A stretch of 64,000 bases of DNA from Abelmoschus esculentus (taxonomy: Eukaryota > Streptophyta > Magnoliopsida > Malvales > Malvaceae). This document shows, piece after piece, positions 26,342 through 36,622 of this stretch. The stretch covers positions 5,401,501 through 5,465,500 of the forward strand of contig JAUCBN010000007.1 of assembly GCA_035048815.1 (NCBI GenBank), written 5' to 3'. The position numbers and the translations under genes were made by a program. The notes under the pieces are model-generated. The model did no database searches and was not told the origin of the DNA. It was given only the letters and a program-made list of their open reading frames with translations. Positions within the stretch are counted from its first letter, which is position 1. Every line of letters begins with the position of its first letter.

Positions 26342-26717
26342 GTTATTAGGAATAAATAAATTAAATTCTGACATAATTGAGTAGCTGTAAGACACTGATG
26401 GGCCCTTCTGTTTTGTTTGCGTCGGCTTGTCGGAATCCGGGACGGGTCACTTTTTTATGTCTTAAACTATGAAAGTTTATACCAATCAACCATAAACATT
26501 GTTTTGTTATGAAAATTTCCACGAAAATCATATTCTACTAATTAATATTATTTTGATTCTTTTAATAAATTTTGTCCATATTAATTTATTTTAAAAGTTT
26601 AATATTTTTATTTAGAATTTAAAATTTTATTTTTTACGATTTAATGTTAGTGTTATTAATAATAAAGAAAGTAAATTATGACATTATTGAGTAGCTGTAA
26701 GCCACTGATGGTCCCTT
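26342..26717. repeat. Diverged 66-bp direct repeats, 310-bp apart
   Basis: Copies at about 26342-26407 and 26652-26717 share most positions, including the identical block tgagtagctgtaag. They lie about 1.1 and 0.8 kb upstream of the lectin receptor kinase start. They may be termini or duplicated parts of an old element. Confidence 0.7.
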
Positions 26718-27430
26718 TTTCCTTTTCATTTAACAAATAAATATCGAATTTTGTTTTGAAATTTTCAGCTTATTGAGAATGTCAAACAAATCAACCAGTC
26801 GACAGTGCTTAGAATTTTCAGATTTTAAATGTTTTTATTTGTTTAACACGTTAATAGTATATAATGGTATACATAATTAATGAATTATAGTACGAAATAT
26901 TGTGAAAATAAATTATAAAAATAAAGTTTAATGATGATTTTAACCCTAAGGTTCTAAAGAAATAATTTTAGTCGTTCAGTTTTTTTTCCATCTCCAAACT
27001 TTTAGATTTTTTAATCGAATTCAATTAACAAAAAATAACAAACATGTTAAATCGAGTTTATTATTTTATTAATACCGACTTCATATATTTTATATTTTAA
27101 AAAATAAAATATTAGAATATTTAAAAACTTAATAGATCGATTATTTTCCTTTTGATTAATTTTTTTGAAAAGGTCAGGTCAATTAATTTATTTTAACAAA
27201 AATTAAAATTGACTTTTTCTGAAATTTAATGATTTATTACACAATCAATACATCAATGTGAGAACCCACAGTATTAGTTTTAGATTATCTGTGAAACAAT
27301 GTTTGACTATGAACTTTCAAAACCCTGTAACATTTAAGCTGATCCTGTACAATATTCACATTGTTTTTCTTTCTGTATCTTCCAACAATCCCAATTCCCT
27401 ATTTTATTTACCTTCTTTTTTTCAAACCCC

Positions 27431-27448
27431 ATGAAAACCAGGCTTTGA
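27431..27448 (+). promoter_or_regulatory. Five-codon uORF in LecRK leader
   Basis: ATG AAA ACC AGG CTT TGA lies 25 nt before the receptor-kinase ATG. If the transcript includes it, it could lower initiation at the main start. Whether it is in the mRNA is not shown by the sequence. Confidence 0.35.
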
Positions 27449-27473
27449 TCTGGAAATTTTTGCTTCTCCAGCA

Positions 27474-29537
27474 ATGAAGAACCAACAGCATCCAAACCCT
27501 GTTTTGTTCCTTGTTCTGTTCATAATCATGTCTTCTCACTCAGTTTCATCTCTCGATTTTGTCTTCAATGGATTCAATTCAACGAATCTTTTATTCTATG
27601 GTATTGCTCAAATAGATTCCAGAATTCTTACACTCACCAACGAAACATCTTTTGCTATCGGCCGAGCTCTTTACAGATCGAGAATTCAAACAAAAAACCC
27701 GAATTCTTCTCATGTTCTTCCTTTCTCCACTTCCTTCATCTTCTCCATGGCTCCTTCGAGGAACAGAGATACACTCCCAGGACACGGCATCGTTTTCATA
27801 TTCACACCCAATACTGGCATCAATGGAACCAGTTCATCTCAACATCTGGGTCTTTTCAATCTTACAAACAACGGTGACCCGACCAATCATGTCTTCGGTG
27901 TCGAATTCGATGTCTTTGCTAATCAGGAATTCGATGACATAGACGATAACCATGTCGGGATCGACATTAACTCACTCAGGTCAACAAGCTCCCACACGGC
28001 TGGTTATTGGCCAGATCATGGAAACAGTGATTTTGAGGAACTGAAGCTTAATAATGGTAAGAATTACCAGGTTTGGATTGACTATGCAGATTCTGTTATT
28101 AATGTTACTATGGCGCCTGTTGGGGTGAAAAGGCCTAAGCGACCATTGTTGAATGTTTCTTTGGATTTGTCTGATGTTTTTGAGGATGAAATGTATATTG
28201 GATTCACTTCATCAACTGGGAGATTGGTCGAAAGTCATAGGATTCTGTCTTGGAGTTTCAGTAACACGAATTTCTCATTGAGTGAAAGATTGGTCACCAC
28301 TGGTTTACCGTCGTTCACTGTCCCGAAAACTCCGTTCCATAAGGGTAGACCGTTTATCGCCGGCGTAACGGTGGGGAGTTTGATTGTCGTTGTTTTGGTT
28401 GCTTTATTTTCACTGTTATTCATTAGGAGGGGAAAGAGGAAAGCAAAGGAAAGAGCTGAAATGGAAGATTGGGAATTCGAGTATTGGCCTCATAAGATGA
28501 GTTATCAAGAAATCGATGCGGCAACCAAGGGATTTCCGGACGAAAACGTGATTGGGTTCGGTGGAAATGGAAAGGTTTATAAGGGAGTTTTACCGGGAGG
28601 AACTGAGATCGCGGTGAAGCGAATTGCGCACGAAAACGACGGAATGAGGGAGTTCTTGGCTGAAATTTCGAGCCTCGGGCGGTTAAAACACCGGAGCCTC
28701 GTCGGTTTGAAAGGTTGGTGCAAGAAAGAAAAGGGGACATTCATGTTGATCTATGATTACATGGAAAATGGAAGCCTGGATAAGAGGGTTTATTATGACT
28801 GTGATGAAACAAAGATGTTGAATTGCGAGGAAAGAATCAGAATCTTGAAAGATGTTGCCTCGGCTTTACTGTATTTACACGAGGGATGGGAATCTAAGGT
28901 CCTGCATAGGGATATCAAGGCCAGCAACGTATTGCTCGATAAGGATATGAATGGCAGGTTAGGGGATTTCGGGCTAGCTCGGATGCATGGTCATGGTCAA
29001 GTGGCTACCACGACTCGTGTGGTTGGAACCGTTGGTTACTTGGCTCCCGAGGTGGTTAGGAGTGGACGAGCTTCGACACAAACCGATGTGTTCGGTTTCG
29101 GGGTCTTAATTTTAGAGGTCATGTGTGGGAGAAGGCCTATAGAGGATGGGAAACCACCTTTGATCGATTGGGTATGGCAACTGATGATGCAAGGGGAACT
29201 ACTTGCCACGGTCGACACACGATTAAACGCTAACGAAGGATTCGACGATGAGGAGGTAACGAAAGTACTGCATTTAGGGTTGTTGTGCTCGTATCCGAAT
29301 CCGGATTCCAGACCAACAATGAGGCAAGTAGTCATTGCCTTGGAAGGGAATAATGAGCCATTCGAAATGGAAACCGAAGATATGGAAGCATACTTGTTAT
29401 CAAAAGTGAAGTCCAGGGATATGTGGGCTAATTACTCTCAAAGGTACCCGTCACACCCGACATTCGACGATATCCGACAGTCAAATTCGTCTTCCATGTC
29501 TCTGTCATGGAACAGTGTCATAGTGGACGGTAGATGA
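27474..29537 (+). CDS. LECRK: L-type lectin receptor-like kinase, clade VII-like
   Basis: One uninterrupted 687-aa frame, intronless as is usual in this family. Signal peptide at about residues 1-26. A legume-lectin domain follows at about 27-265, with FDVFANQEF and a D-x-N-H-V-G-I-D metal/sugar-site region. The membrane helix is at about 296-317, then a basic stop-transfer stretch RRGKRKAK. The cytosolic Ser/Thr kinase has P-loop GFGGNGKVYKG (near 360), the AVKR lysine (near 380), catalytic HRD (478-480), DFG (498-500) and APE (524-526), so it is an RD kinase predicted to be active. Such receptors sit in the plasma membrane and perceive wall or extracellular ligands in immunity and development; this one's ligand is unknown. 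N-terminal motifs (GRALY, PFSTSFIFSMAP, LPGHGIVF) resemble Arabidopsis LecRK-VII.1/VII.2 from memory. The ATG precedes a clean signal peptide. Confidence 0.93.
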   Translation: MKNQQHPNPVLFLVLFIIMSSHSVSSLDFVFNGFNSTNLLFYGIAQIDSRILTLTNETSFAIGRALYRSRIQTKNPNSSHVLPFSTSFIFSMAPSRNRDTLPGHGIVFIFTPNTGINGTSSSQHLGLFNLTNNGDPTNHVFGVEFDVFANQEFDDIDDNHVGIDINSLRSTSSHTAGYWPDHGNSDFEELKLNNGKNYQVWIDYADSVINVTMAPVGVKRPKRPLLNVSLDLSDVFEDEMYIGFTSSTGRLVESHRILSWSFSNTNFSLSERLVTTGLPSFTVPKTPFHKGRPFIAGVTVGSLIVVVLVALFSLLFIRRGKRKAKERAEMEDWEFEYWPHKMSYQEIDAATKGFPDENVIGFGGNGKVYKGVLPGGTEIAVKRIAHENDGMREFLAEISSLGRLKHRSLVGLKGWCKKEKGTFMLIYDYMENGSLDKRVYYDCDETKMLNCEERIRILKDVASALLYLHEGWESKVLHRDIKASNVLLDKDMNGRLGDFGLARMHGHGQVATTTRVVGTVGYLAPEVVRSGRASTQTDVFGFGVLILEVMCGRRPIEDGKPPLIDWVWQLMMQGELLATVDTRLNANEGFDDEEVTKVLHLGLLCSYPNPDSRPTMRQVVIALEGNNEPFEMETEDMEAYLLSKVKSRDMWANYSQRYPSHPTFDDIRQSNSSSMSLSWNSVIVDGR

Positions 29538-30384
29538 TGCATAACAGATTTAGACATCAACCATTTGGTCGGGAGGGGCTTTTCTTTGTTGGTTTTTTGA
29601 ACTATTGTACTTTATTTTTTACATTCTTTCATGTGAGTGTTATGAAATAGCCTTTTGGGGTCTTTTTTCTGTGAAAAATGGTAAAAGCTTTAGACATGTC
29701 ATTGTACATATGTAAAAGTTTTAAACATTAAATTCACAGTGTCCTGAGTTTCCAAGTATGGGTTTTGTTCCGGTTCGTGCACTGCAATTTGGTTTAACTG
29801 TTGGCAAACCACTATTATCAAAGTGATATGGGAAATCTACCTAATTATCTTTACCAAAATACTCAAAATTTTCCTCATATGGCATTGAGTTAGCTAATAT
29901 TGCAGGCTAATTGGGACTGCGTTGTTTGATTACTTGCACGCTTATGTTTAGCCACGTCGTGCTAAAATATATATTATTGTTGGATCATTGCCTCCTTTGG
30001 TTTAGACTTTCTTTGAACCAACACTTAGGTCTAATGCTTGTTAATAGGTTTTCCCTGGAAATCCATTATTTTTGTATACCAGAAAGATTCAGAGACAGTG
30101 TAAAATGTGATTCATTACAGGTGTAATTAGCTGCTAAACTGCTGCCCTCATCTGATGAATTCACATATCTGTTGAACGGAGACTGGTAGATAACTCCATG
30201 ATTCTGCAAAATCAAGTTCAACTCATTCTACTGCAACATAATTAAAACATGTGTTCAATTTTCTTTCTCGGAATCATTGCTCATATGGATAGCAATATTA
30301 CTAGTTACAACCCAAGTCGAGGAAATTTAGTCTACGTTTCTAAATATGATTATAATATATATAACTTTAATTTAAGTCATCGAT
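29538..30384. other. LecRK 3'UTR and spacer
   Basis: Contains the receptor-kinase 3'UTR and sequence leading to the tRNA gene. No further coding sequence is recognised. Confidence 0.5.
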
Positions 30385-30474
30385 CCGACCTTAGCTCGGT
30401 TGGTAGAGCGGAGGACTGTAGTGAGTGTGCTCAGAGAAATCCTTAGGTAGCTGGTTCAAATCCGGCAGGTCGGA
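30385..30474 (+). tRNA. tRNA-Tyr(GTA) with 17-nt intron, possibly impaired
   Basis: A 90-nt cloverleaf whose acceptor stem CCGACCT pairs with AGGTCGG, discriminator A. D stem GCTC/GAGC; anticodon stem GAGGA/TCCTT; anticodon GTA at 30418-30420; T stem GCTGG/CCGGC. A 17-nt intron (30422-30438) follows position 37, as in eukaryotic tRNA-Tyr, leaving a 73-nt mature tRNA. Three positions depart from the usual plant sequence as I remember it: G instead of the near-universal A14 (also in the A box), A instead of pyrimidine 48, and A57 in the B box. A14 and Y48 make tertiary contacts, so function is uncertain. No T-run follows until after the partial duplicate at 30479-30513. Confidence 0.82.
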
Positions 30475-30478
30475 TATA

Positions 30479-30513
30479 CCTTAGGTCGCTGGTTCAAATC
30501 CGGCAGGTCGGAT
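30479..30513 (+). pseudogene. Tandem partial copy of tRNA-Tyr 3' part
   Basis: These 35 nt repeat 30441-30475 with a 38-nt offset and one difference: C here versus A at tRNA position 48 in the complete copy. The piece covers the end of the anticodon stem, variable loop, T arm and 3' acceptor strand. A T4 run follows at once and could terminate Pol III for both. This half cannot form a tRNA by itself. Confidence 0.88.
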
Positions 30514-30800
30514 GTATTTTGTGTGCATTTTTCTATAAAATAATATTAGTTGTTGCACGTAACATCCTCGAATTTTCATTTTAGAAATGTAGTGAAATTG
30601 TTGACTTTTTTAAATAAATATATTATTAATTTAAAATATTCAAGATTTGTACTTTGTTAATTCTGATTCCTCAAATTCAACTATCTTCTAGAAAAATTCT
30701 AATCGATAACCGAATGAATAAATTGAAAAGAAAATAAAAAACGCATACCAAATTGAAAAATATGAAAAAGGGATGTCTTTGCATGGATATTATACTTAAT

Positions 30801-30945
30801 ATTTTTTAAAATAAGTTTACTCTTAATATTTTAAAAATTAAAATAGTTTTTATTTAAATAAAAAAATCCTTTTAACTTATATTTTTTAAAATAAGTTAAC
30901 TCTTAATATTTTAAAAATTAAAATAGTTTTTATTTAAATAAAAAT
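30801..30945. repeat. 80-bp period tandem duplication
   Basis: Segments 30801-30865 and 30881-30945 are almost identical, beginning attttttaaaataagtt. This is a single tandem duplication in noncoding AT-rich DNA. Confidence 0.85.
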
Positions 30946-31332
30946 TATTAGTTAAGTCATCTTTAAATAAATATTTCTATTTATATGATATAATTAAATT
31001 AACGTACACTATTATATAGATTTGTCAATTATTTTAAGATATTTTTTAATTAACTAATAATATTTTTATATACAAAAGTAAAGATTAAAGTAAATATTTA
31101 GATAAATATTAAAAATATATTTTTTTAACTTTATACCTATATTTTTAAGTTACTTTCCACCTAATTCACCCAACAAAACCTTTATTCTATCTTCTTCACC
31201 CTGTCACCGCTAGTGAGATGGAGTTTGAAAATTGTATAAACACCTTTTAAGTAGAAATTTGGAAATCCCTAAAGTCAGGCCACATTTTAATATAGTTAGA
31301 TTTGTAATTAAGAAAGGAATAGAAAATCCGAG

Positions 31333-31582
31333 AAATTATATTATGAGTAAGTTTTATCATTATAGGACTAATTATTAAAAATTATCTATATTTCATTAAA
31401 TTTTTTATATCATATTTTTATCAAATGAATCTTCACTTAAAAAAATATTTTTTAAATGAATTAACAATAAATATGAATAAAAATTTACTTAAGAAAATAT
31501 AACAAAAAAAAATGATGAGATAAATAATTTTTAGTAATTAATCCTATAAATAACGTGATAGAATTTACCCATAATATACTTT
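31333..31582. mobile_element. Fold-back MITE, family 1 copy A
   Basis: Ends are imperfect inverted repeats of about 50 nt. The left starts aaattatattatgagtaag and the right, reverse-complemented, reads aaagtatattatgggtaaa; both run to a shared actaaaaatta-type block. The interior is AT-rich and noncoding. The left end matches the left end of the element at 41028-41223, so both belong to one family. Target-site duplications are not clear. Confidence 0.75.
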
Positions 31583-32645
31583 ATCGAAAAGCCCAACCAT
31601 TATTTGTTCATGTATCCTGAAATTTAATATCTTATTAATTAGACCATACGGCAGTCGATAATTGATTAACTCCAAAATAAAACAATATGTTGTATAATTT
31701 TTTATTACTCAAAAAAGGGAGTAATATTTACGCGGAAAATCTTGGAAGTTGCCTGAGATACCTTTTTAGTTGACCTCCGTCAACCACGTGTCGCATGTAA
31801 TTAAATAAATCTGTAATGTAAGCATCATATATCCTAAAAACATGAAAAATGTCGATACACATGTTTCTCTGTAAGAATCATATATACTAAAACCATTAAT
31901 AATAAATTATCAATCAGATAAGATTAATTAATAAATGATTCATCGGATAAGATCTAAGAGTCAAAATCAACCACTTTAAGCGTGATAATTATCTATGATA
32001 TTAAGCATGAAAAAATTGATCTAAGAATCATGACAGCTGAAAAATTCATACTAATTTTAGTTTTATTGGTGTCGTGCCCAACATGTTTGACGACACAAGT
32101 AAATGTGTCTCTGTGTGTTTGGGTCGAAATTATACAAGAAATAATCTTGTTTCTCCTCCACAAATATGTTCATTGATAACATACACTTTTCTTATTATAT
32201 AAAAACAAAAAATAAAGATCTTAAATCGTAGATTTTAAATATTAAAAAATATATTTTATTTTAATTTTCAATGTTTAATATAGACTGACGGTAAAAAAAC
32301 ATATAATTTCTGCTCATTAACATATATCATCGATTCCTATTTAATTATGTTTGTTGAGCCTTGACTCGACTATGACATAATTTTCCATTATAATATCTGT
32401 TTTTTTTTTAACAAAAACATTTTACCAAACTTTTGTTGTTGGTCAAAATGAACTCAGTAGGGTTTCCATCGTCATTTTCTAATCAACTTTTTTCGTTATC
32501 TTAAAATCGATCATCATTCTCTTGGAAAGCAAAAGTAGGTGCGTTGTCAGAAGTTTACACAGCTAAACTTTTGACTCATATGGTTACCGTAATAAAATTC
32601 AGTCTGGGAATGGAGCAAACCATACAGATGAATACGAGTAGAATT

Positions 32646-32798
32646 AAAAAAATTATTAGATAAACTTTATTTATCATATTATTTGTAGTTTTAATTAATT
32701 AGATTCGTCGTCTATTTTAAAGTGAGTTATCTTTTAAATAAATTTAATTGTTTAAATTATAAATAATATAATAAATAAGATTTATCTAATAATTTTTT
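32646..32798. mobile_element. Fold-back MITE, family 2
   Basis: A 153-nt element whose two halves are inverted repeats of about 53 nt with few mismatches. The left begins aaaaaaattattagataaac and the right, reverse-complemented, begins aaaaaattattagataaat. The centre is short and noncoding. It differs in sequence from family 1. Confidence 0.72.
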
Positions 32799-34168
32799 CT
32801 AAATAAATGAACTGTATATTATATTTTGCCACGTGTATATGTAAAAGTTTTTCTGTGTTTGTATCGTTTTGAATGATTCGATGAGGTCAACGGCAGTCCA
32901 TCAAGTCCTACAGAGACTCCACCACCGGTTCATACCTACCAAACCTTCTCCCAGATATCTCTGATTCTATATATTTATAATATTGGTAATTGTTTGGTAC
33001 GTTTGCGGTGGAAATTATATATTTTTACTGAGACTTTTAATATTAAAGTTTAAAGATTTAATTTATGATATAAAATAAGATTAAAATTTAAAGATTAAAA
33101 TAATAATTAAAACTTATAAAAATCTTTTGTTATATTATTCTAAAAAATAATTTAAAATATTAAAACATAAACTTTAAATATTAACCGTTATATTTAAATT
33201 TTAGACACCAAACATAAACTCATAAAAACCAAAGCCACTTAACTAAAATTATTTACCGTCAACATATTGAATATAAATTCTTATAAATTTAGAGAAATAG
33301 TTTTCTACATGATTCATATTTAATCATTGAATTTATTGATATAATTATAATTTTATATAATTATTTAATTATTGAATAAGTAAAATGGATAATTGAAAAT
33401 AACGATAAGTTCTGTAAAAATTATCACATAAAAAAATAAAAAACCAATCCGAACTATCAATTTTTCTTATTCAACGATTAAAAAACATATAAGATTATAA
33501 ATTTTACACTATATATAAATGAACCTTATCTATTTTTTAAAATTAATTTATATCTTCTATCTTATTAATTTTATTATTGTTTTGATAAATATGTAATGAT
33601 CGGGTTTTTCTTTCGCATCCAACCTATGGTTAGTCTTTCTTAATTTATTCAAAATTCTATGTTTATATCCTCTACGAATAAAACATGATCTGAATATAAT
33701 TTCTCTTTCGGTGGATGCGAGTCGTATATTAGCAACTATCAAATTCTTTTACTAATAACTTGGAGATTTAATACAAAGAGTGTAATTAGGTCATATTTAG
33801 TTTTTTTTTTTTTACTCTTTTTATTTAAAATTTTAGTCGTGGCTTAAAGGATATATGGTCATTAAAAATGTCAAGTCAAAGTACTACTAGCTTTTATATC
33901 GAGTAAGTTATAAATTTAGTTTATGTTTCGTGATTTAATTGTTTAAATCTTTATAATTTAGTTGTATTATTATTTTTAAAATTTTAAAATTTGAAAAGTA
34001 TTAAAATTAAAATTGATTAAATTGGAATATAAGGACTAAATATACAATTTATATGCAGTATAGGGACTAATAACAAAACATTATTTATTTACAAGGAACT
34101 ATTGAGAGAAACGAAAGTAGTATAAAGTATTGTTGTCGGGCTGCTTCATTTGCTTCTCAAGGATATCC

Positions 34169-34950
34169 ATGGAGATCAACAACCCTAATTCCTCAAAATT
34201 AGACAGGAAGTTCATTGAGAGAAACAGGAGGAACCAAATGAAAGTTCTCTGTTCCAAGCTCAATTCTCTAGTCCCACATAACAGCTCTAGGGTTTCCCTC
34301 TCTCTCTCTCTCACCTTCAAACTTGCTCAAAAAATGTGCACAGATATTTGCTAAATCTGAGCTTTTTTCTTTATTTTCTTATAATTGTTAATGCATATGC
34401 ATGTGGTTTCAATCTGCAGGAAGCAGCATCACTGCCCGATCAACTCGATGAAGCTGCGAATTACATAAAGAGTTTAAAGTCCGACCTGGAGAGAGCCAAG
34501 GAAAAGAAAGAGAGATTAATGGTGTCGGTCAAAAGCCGAGAAACGGGTTCGAAATCCCCTCAAATCCAGATTCAAGAAACGGGTTCTTCTTCTCTGGTGA
34601 TTGCCTTGAACACTGGCACCGGCTTCAACAACCGGTTCATTTTCAATGAAACAATCCGTATTCTTCAAGAAGAAAGGGAAGAGATTGTTAATGCCAGTTT
34701 CTCTGTCGTTGATGAACATACTGTTCTACATACCATTCATCTTTCGGTATACACATTTCTGTGCTTTAATGCCTTCAATTCCATACACCCTTTTTAACTT
34801 TTTATTGATTTCTGGGCTTTGTTTTGGAAATTCATGGCTTGAAAAATGGTGCAGATTGGTGAGGCATCACCGGATAGAGCTGCCAGGATATCCGAGAGAT
34901 TGAAGAAGTTTGTCCATGATGCTGGTGCATGCGATTATCTGAATCACTAA
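34169..34950 (+). CDS. Small bHLH transcription factor (bHLH162/ORG2-like)
   Basis: Three coding exons: 34169-34291, 34420-34746 and 34855-34950; both introns GT-AG and phase 0, giving 181 aa. The basic region KLDRKFIERNRRNQMK carries the E-x-x-R-R core that contacts E-box DNA. Helix 1 follows (KVLCSKLNSLVP), then the loop NSSREAASLPDQ, and helix 2 (LDEAANYIKSLKSDLERAKEKKERL) extending into a coiled coil. The exon 1/2 boundary falls inside the loop, a placement I recall for this subgroup. The C-terminal half looks ACT-like and is weakly conserved. The first donor (AGG/GTTTCC) is weak and is followed by a CT-rich tract. The regulated targets are unknown; relatives act in iron or stress responses. 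The ATG begins immediately before the basic region. Confidence 0.82.
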
Positions 34951-36622
34951 TCTTGTACAATATACTGATATATTGTTAGCAAATTAAATGCTTTTAAGAC
35001 AGAAACGTGAATTGCCATTGCCTCTCGGTAATTAGCAGATCAAGAAATAATGCTGATGAATTACATATGATGTTTTCAGATTTCAGTTCCCCACCTTTGT
35101 GTTCATATTACCCTTCAAAGTACATCTCATTGCCATGAGAATGAATCCGAAACTTGACCCTTTAGATTCATGAATTTATAATCCTAATGTTTGCAATCCA
35201 TTCTTTTATTAAATGGTTAATTACTAATTCAATTGAAAATCGATAAAAATACCCTTTATTTAAAGGAATTGAATCGATAACTAATGGATTCACATCCAAA
35301 ATAATAATGTTAAGAAAAATAATCGATGCAATAAGACGTGTCACAAATTATTTGTTGAATTAATTAAAAACATTGCTATAGTAGTAAGGAAAGTGACAAC
35401 ATTGTAGCCGAACTTAATTACCGATCACTTCAATAACTTTGTTAATTACTTTATTGATTTGATAAATTTATCTTATACGAACATATCTATGGAACACACC
35501 GATTTAACTAAAACTCACACGACCATACATTTTTGTAGTAAAAGAAAATAAATTTGCATTTTTTCTCATGATTCCTTTGAATGCTTTTATTTTCATCCCT
35601 ATGGAAATGCCCAAGAAACCAACTAAAAGAACTGTTTGAACCGCAATATTTGACTCTTGAGTTTATTTCCAACATCCTTTTGCAAAAGTTTTATACTCCT
35701 AGAAAGATGTTTTCAACTTGGAATCCAGAATTACTCTATACATATCAAAAGCTACCGAGTAAATGTTTTCCCACCTAAGAAAATCATGCAAGTTTAGTAT
35801 CAAAGCATTATTACAAAACTTCACTGAAACTTCCTATGTTCTTGGGAGAAGTCAACTTGTGTTTCAAGGGAGAAGCTTAGAGGAAGTGGGAGCAGATACC
35901 TTCAGATTTTCCAATCAACGTAAAAGCAGAAATGCAGTTGTCGTATTTTGTGTGACAGAAGATGAATGACGTTGGCTAGTCTTCTCTAGTTGGAGAAAAT
36001 CATTAATCTCTTTAGAGTTTTATATTATTTTGTGGTTTATTTGTTGGTGTATCGTATAATTTATACAGTATTTTATGATCGAAGTAGATACGAAGTCTGT
36101 GAAAATTTTTATATAAAAATGATGCTTTTTTTCTTACTTAGTACTCTTGATTTTAATGTATATTTTTTTTTGTTCTTCATAGTTATTTTAGTTGTGAGTA
36201 TGTTGGGTTTAAAATTATTTCATTTTAATAAAATTTGATTTAATGTTCTTATATAAAAACAGATGATTTATAAAAAATATCTTATTTTTCATTAATCAAA
36301 TTATTTTTTATGGATAAAAAACAAAATTTCCGAAAACTTTTTTCGTAAATTATTTTCGGAAAACAAATACATAACACCCGTTTTTTTTTTATTATTTCTT
36401 GGACAATGAGAGACTCCTGAAATTAAACCCAATAATTACCCAATTTAAGATCCAGATTTCCTTTCAAATATAACTAAAGGCCCAAATTTGAAGGGTAAAA
36501 TCGTTATTTAAGACTATATAGATCACAATGGTCTAGGTTTTTTGTTAATCTCATCCCACTCTCTTTTACTCTTTGTATGCACACTTTCTCAGCCGCCGCC
36601 AAAATCCTCAGATCCATCGACA
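34951..36622. other. Spacer between bHLH and eIF3d
   Basis: No recognisable gene. Two open frames at about 35.58-35.97 kb have mixed composition but no familiar motif. Near 36.32-36.36 kb short inverted repeats of tttccgaaaa type suggest transposon debris. Just upstream of eIF3d are a ctatataga TATA-like box (about 36514) and a ggccca element, both common in promoters of translation genes. Confidence 0.45.

Larger units (their letters stand above)
22374..27473. other. Large AT-rich intergenic region
   Basis: About 5 kb between divergent genes, holding the MUCI70-like promoter (left) and LecRK promoter (right). No gene is recognised. A short coding-like stretch at about 23.3-23.5 kb and a diverged direct repeat at 26.34-26.72 kb are listed separately. 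Phrases such as agggatgggtatttc near 24.07 kb suggest old transposon debris, but I cannot delimit an element. Confidence 0.5.
30514..34168. other. AT-rich spacer with transposon remnants
   Basis: No gene is recognised. It holds an 80-bp tandem duplication and two fold-back MITEs (listed separately), and the bHLH promoter at the right end. Everything else is AT-rich without visible structure. Confidence 0.5.

Noticed and set aside
30249..30446. 65-codon frame overlapping the tRNA
   Set aside because: It runs through the tRNA-Tyr gene and has no protein features.
35581..35969. Two consecutive open frames between bHLH and eIF3d
   Set aside because: Composition is balanced, but there is no motif, no shared splice logic and no recognisable family. 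Left as unexplained spacer.
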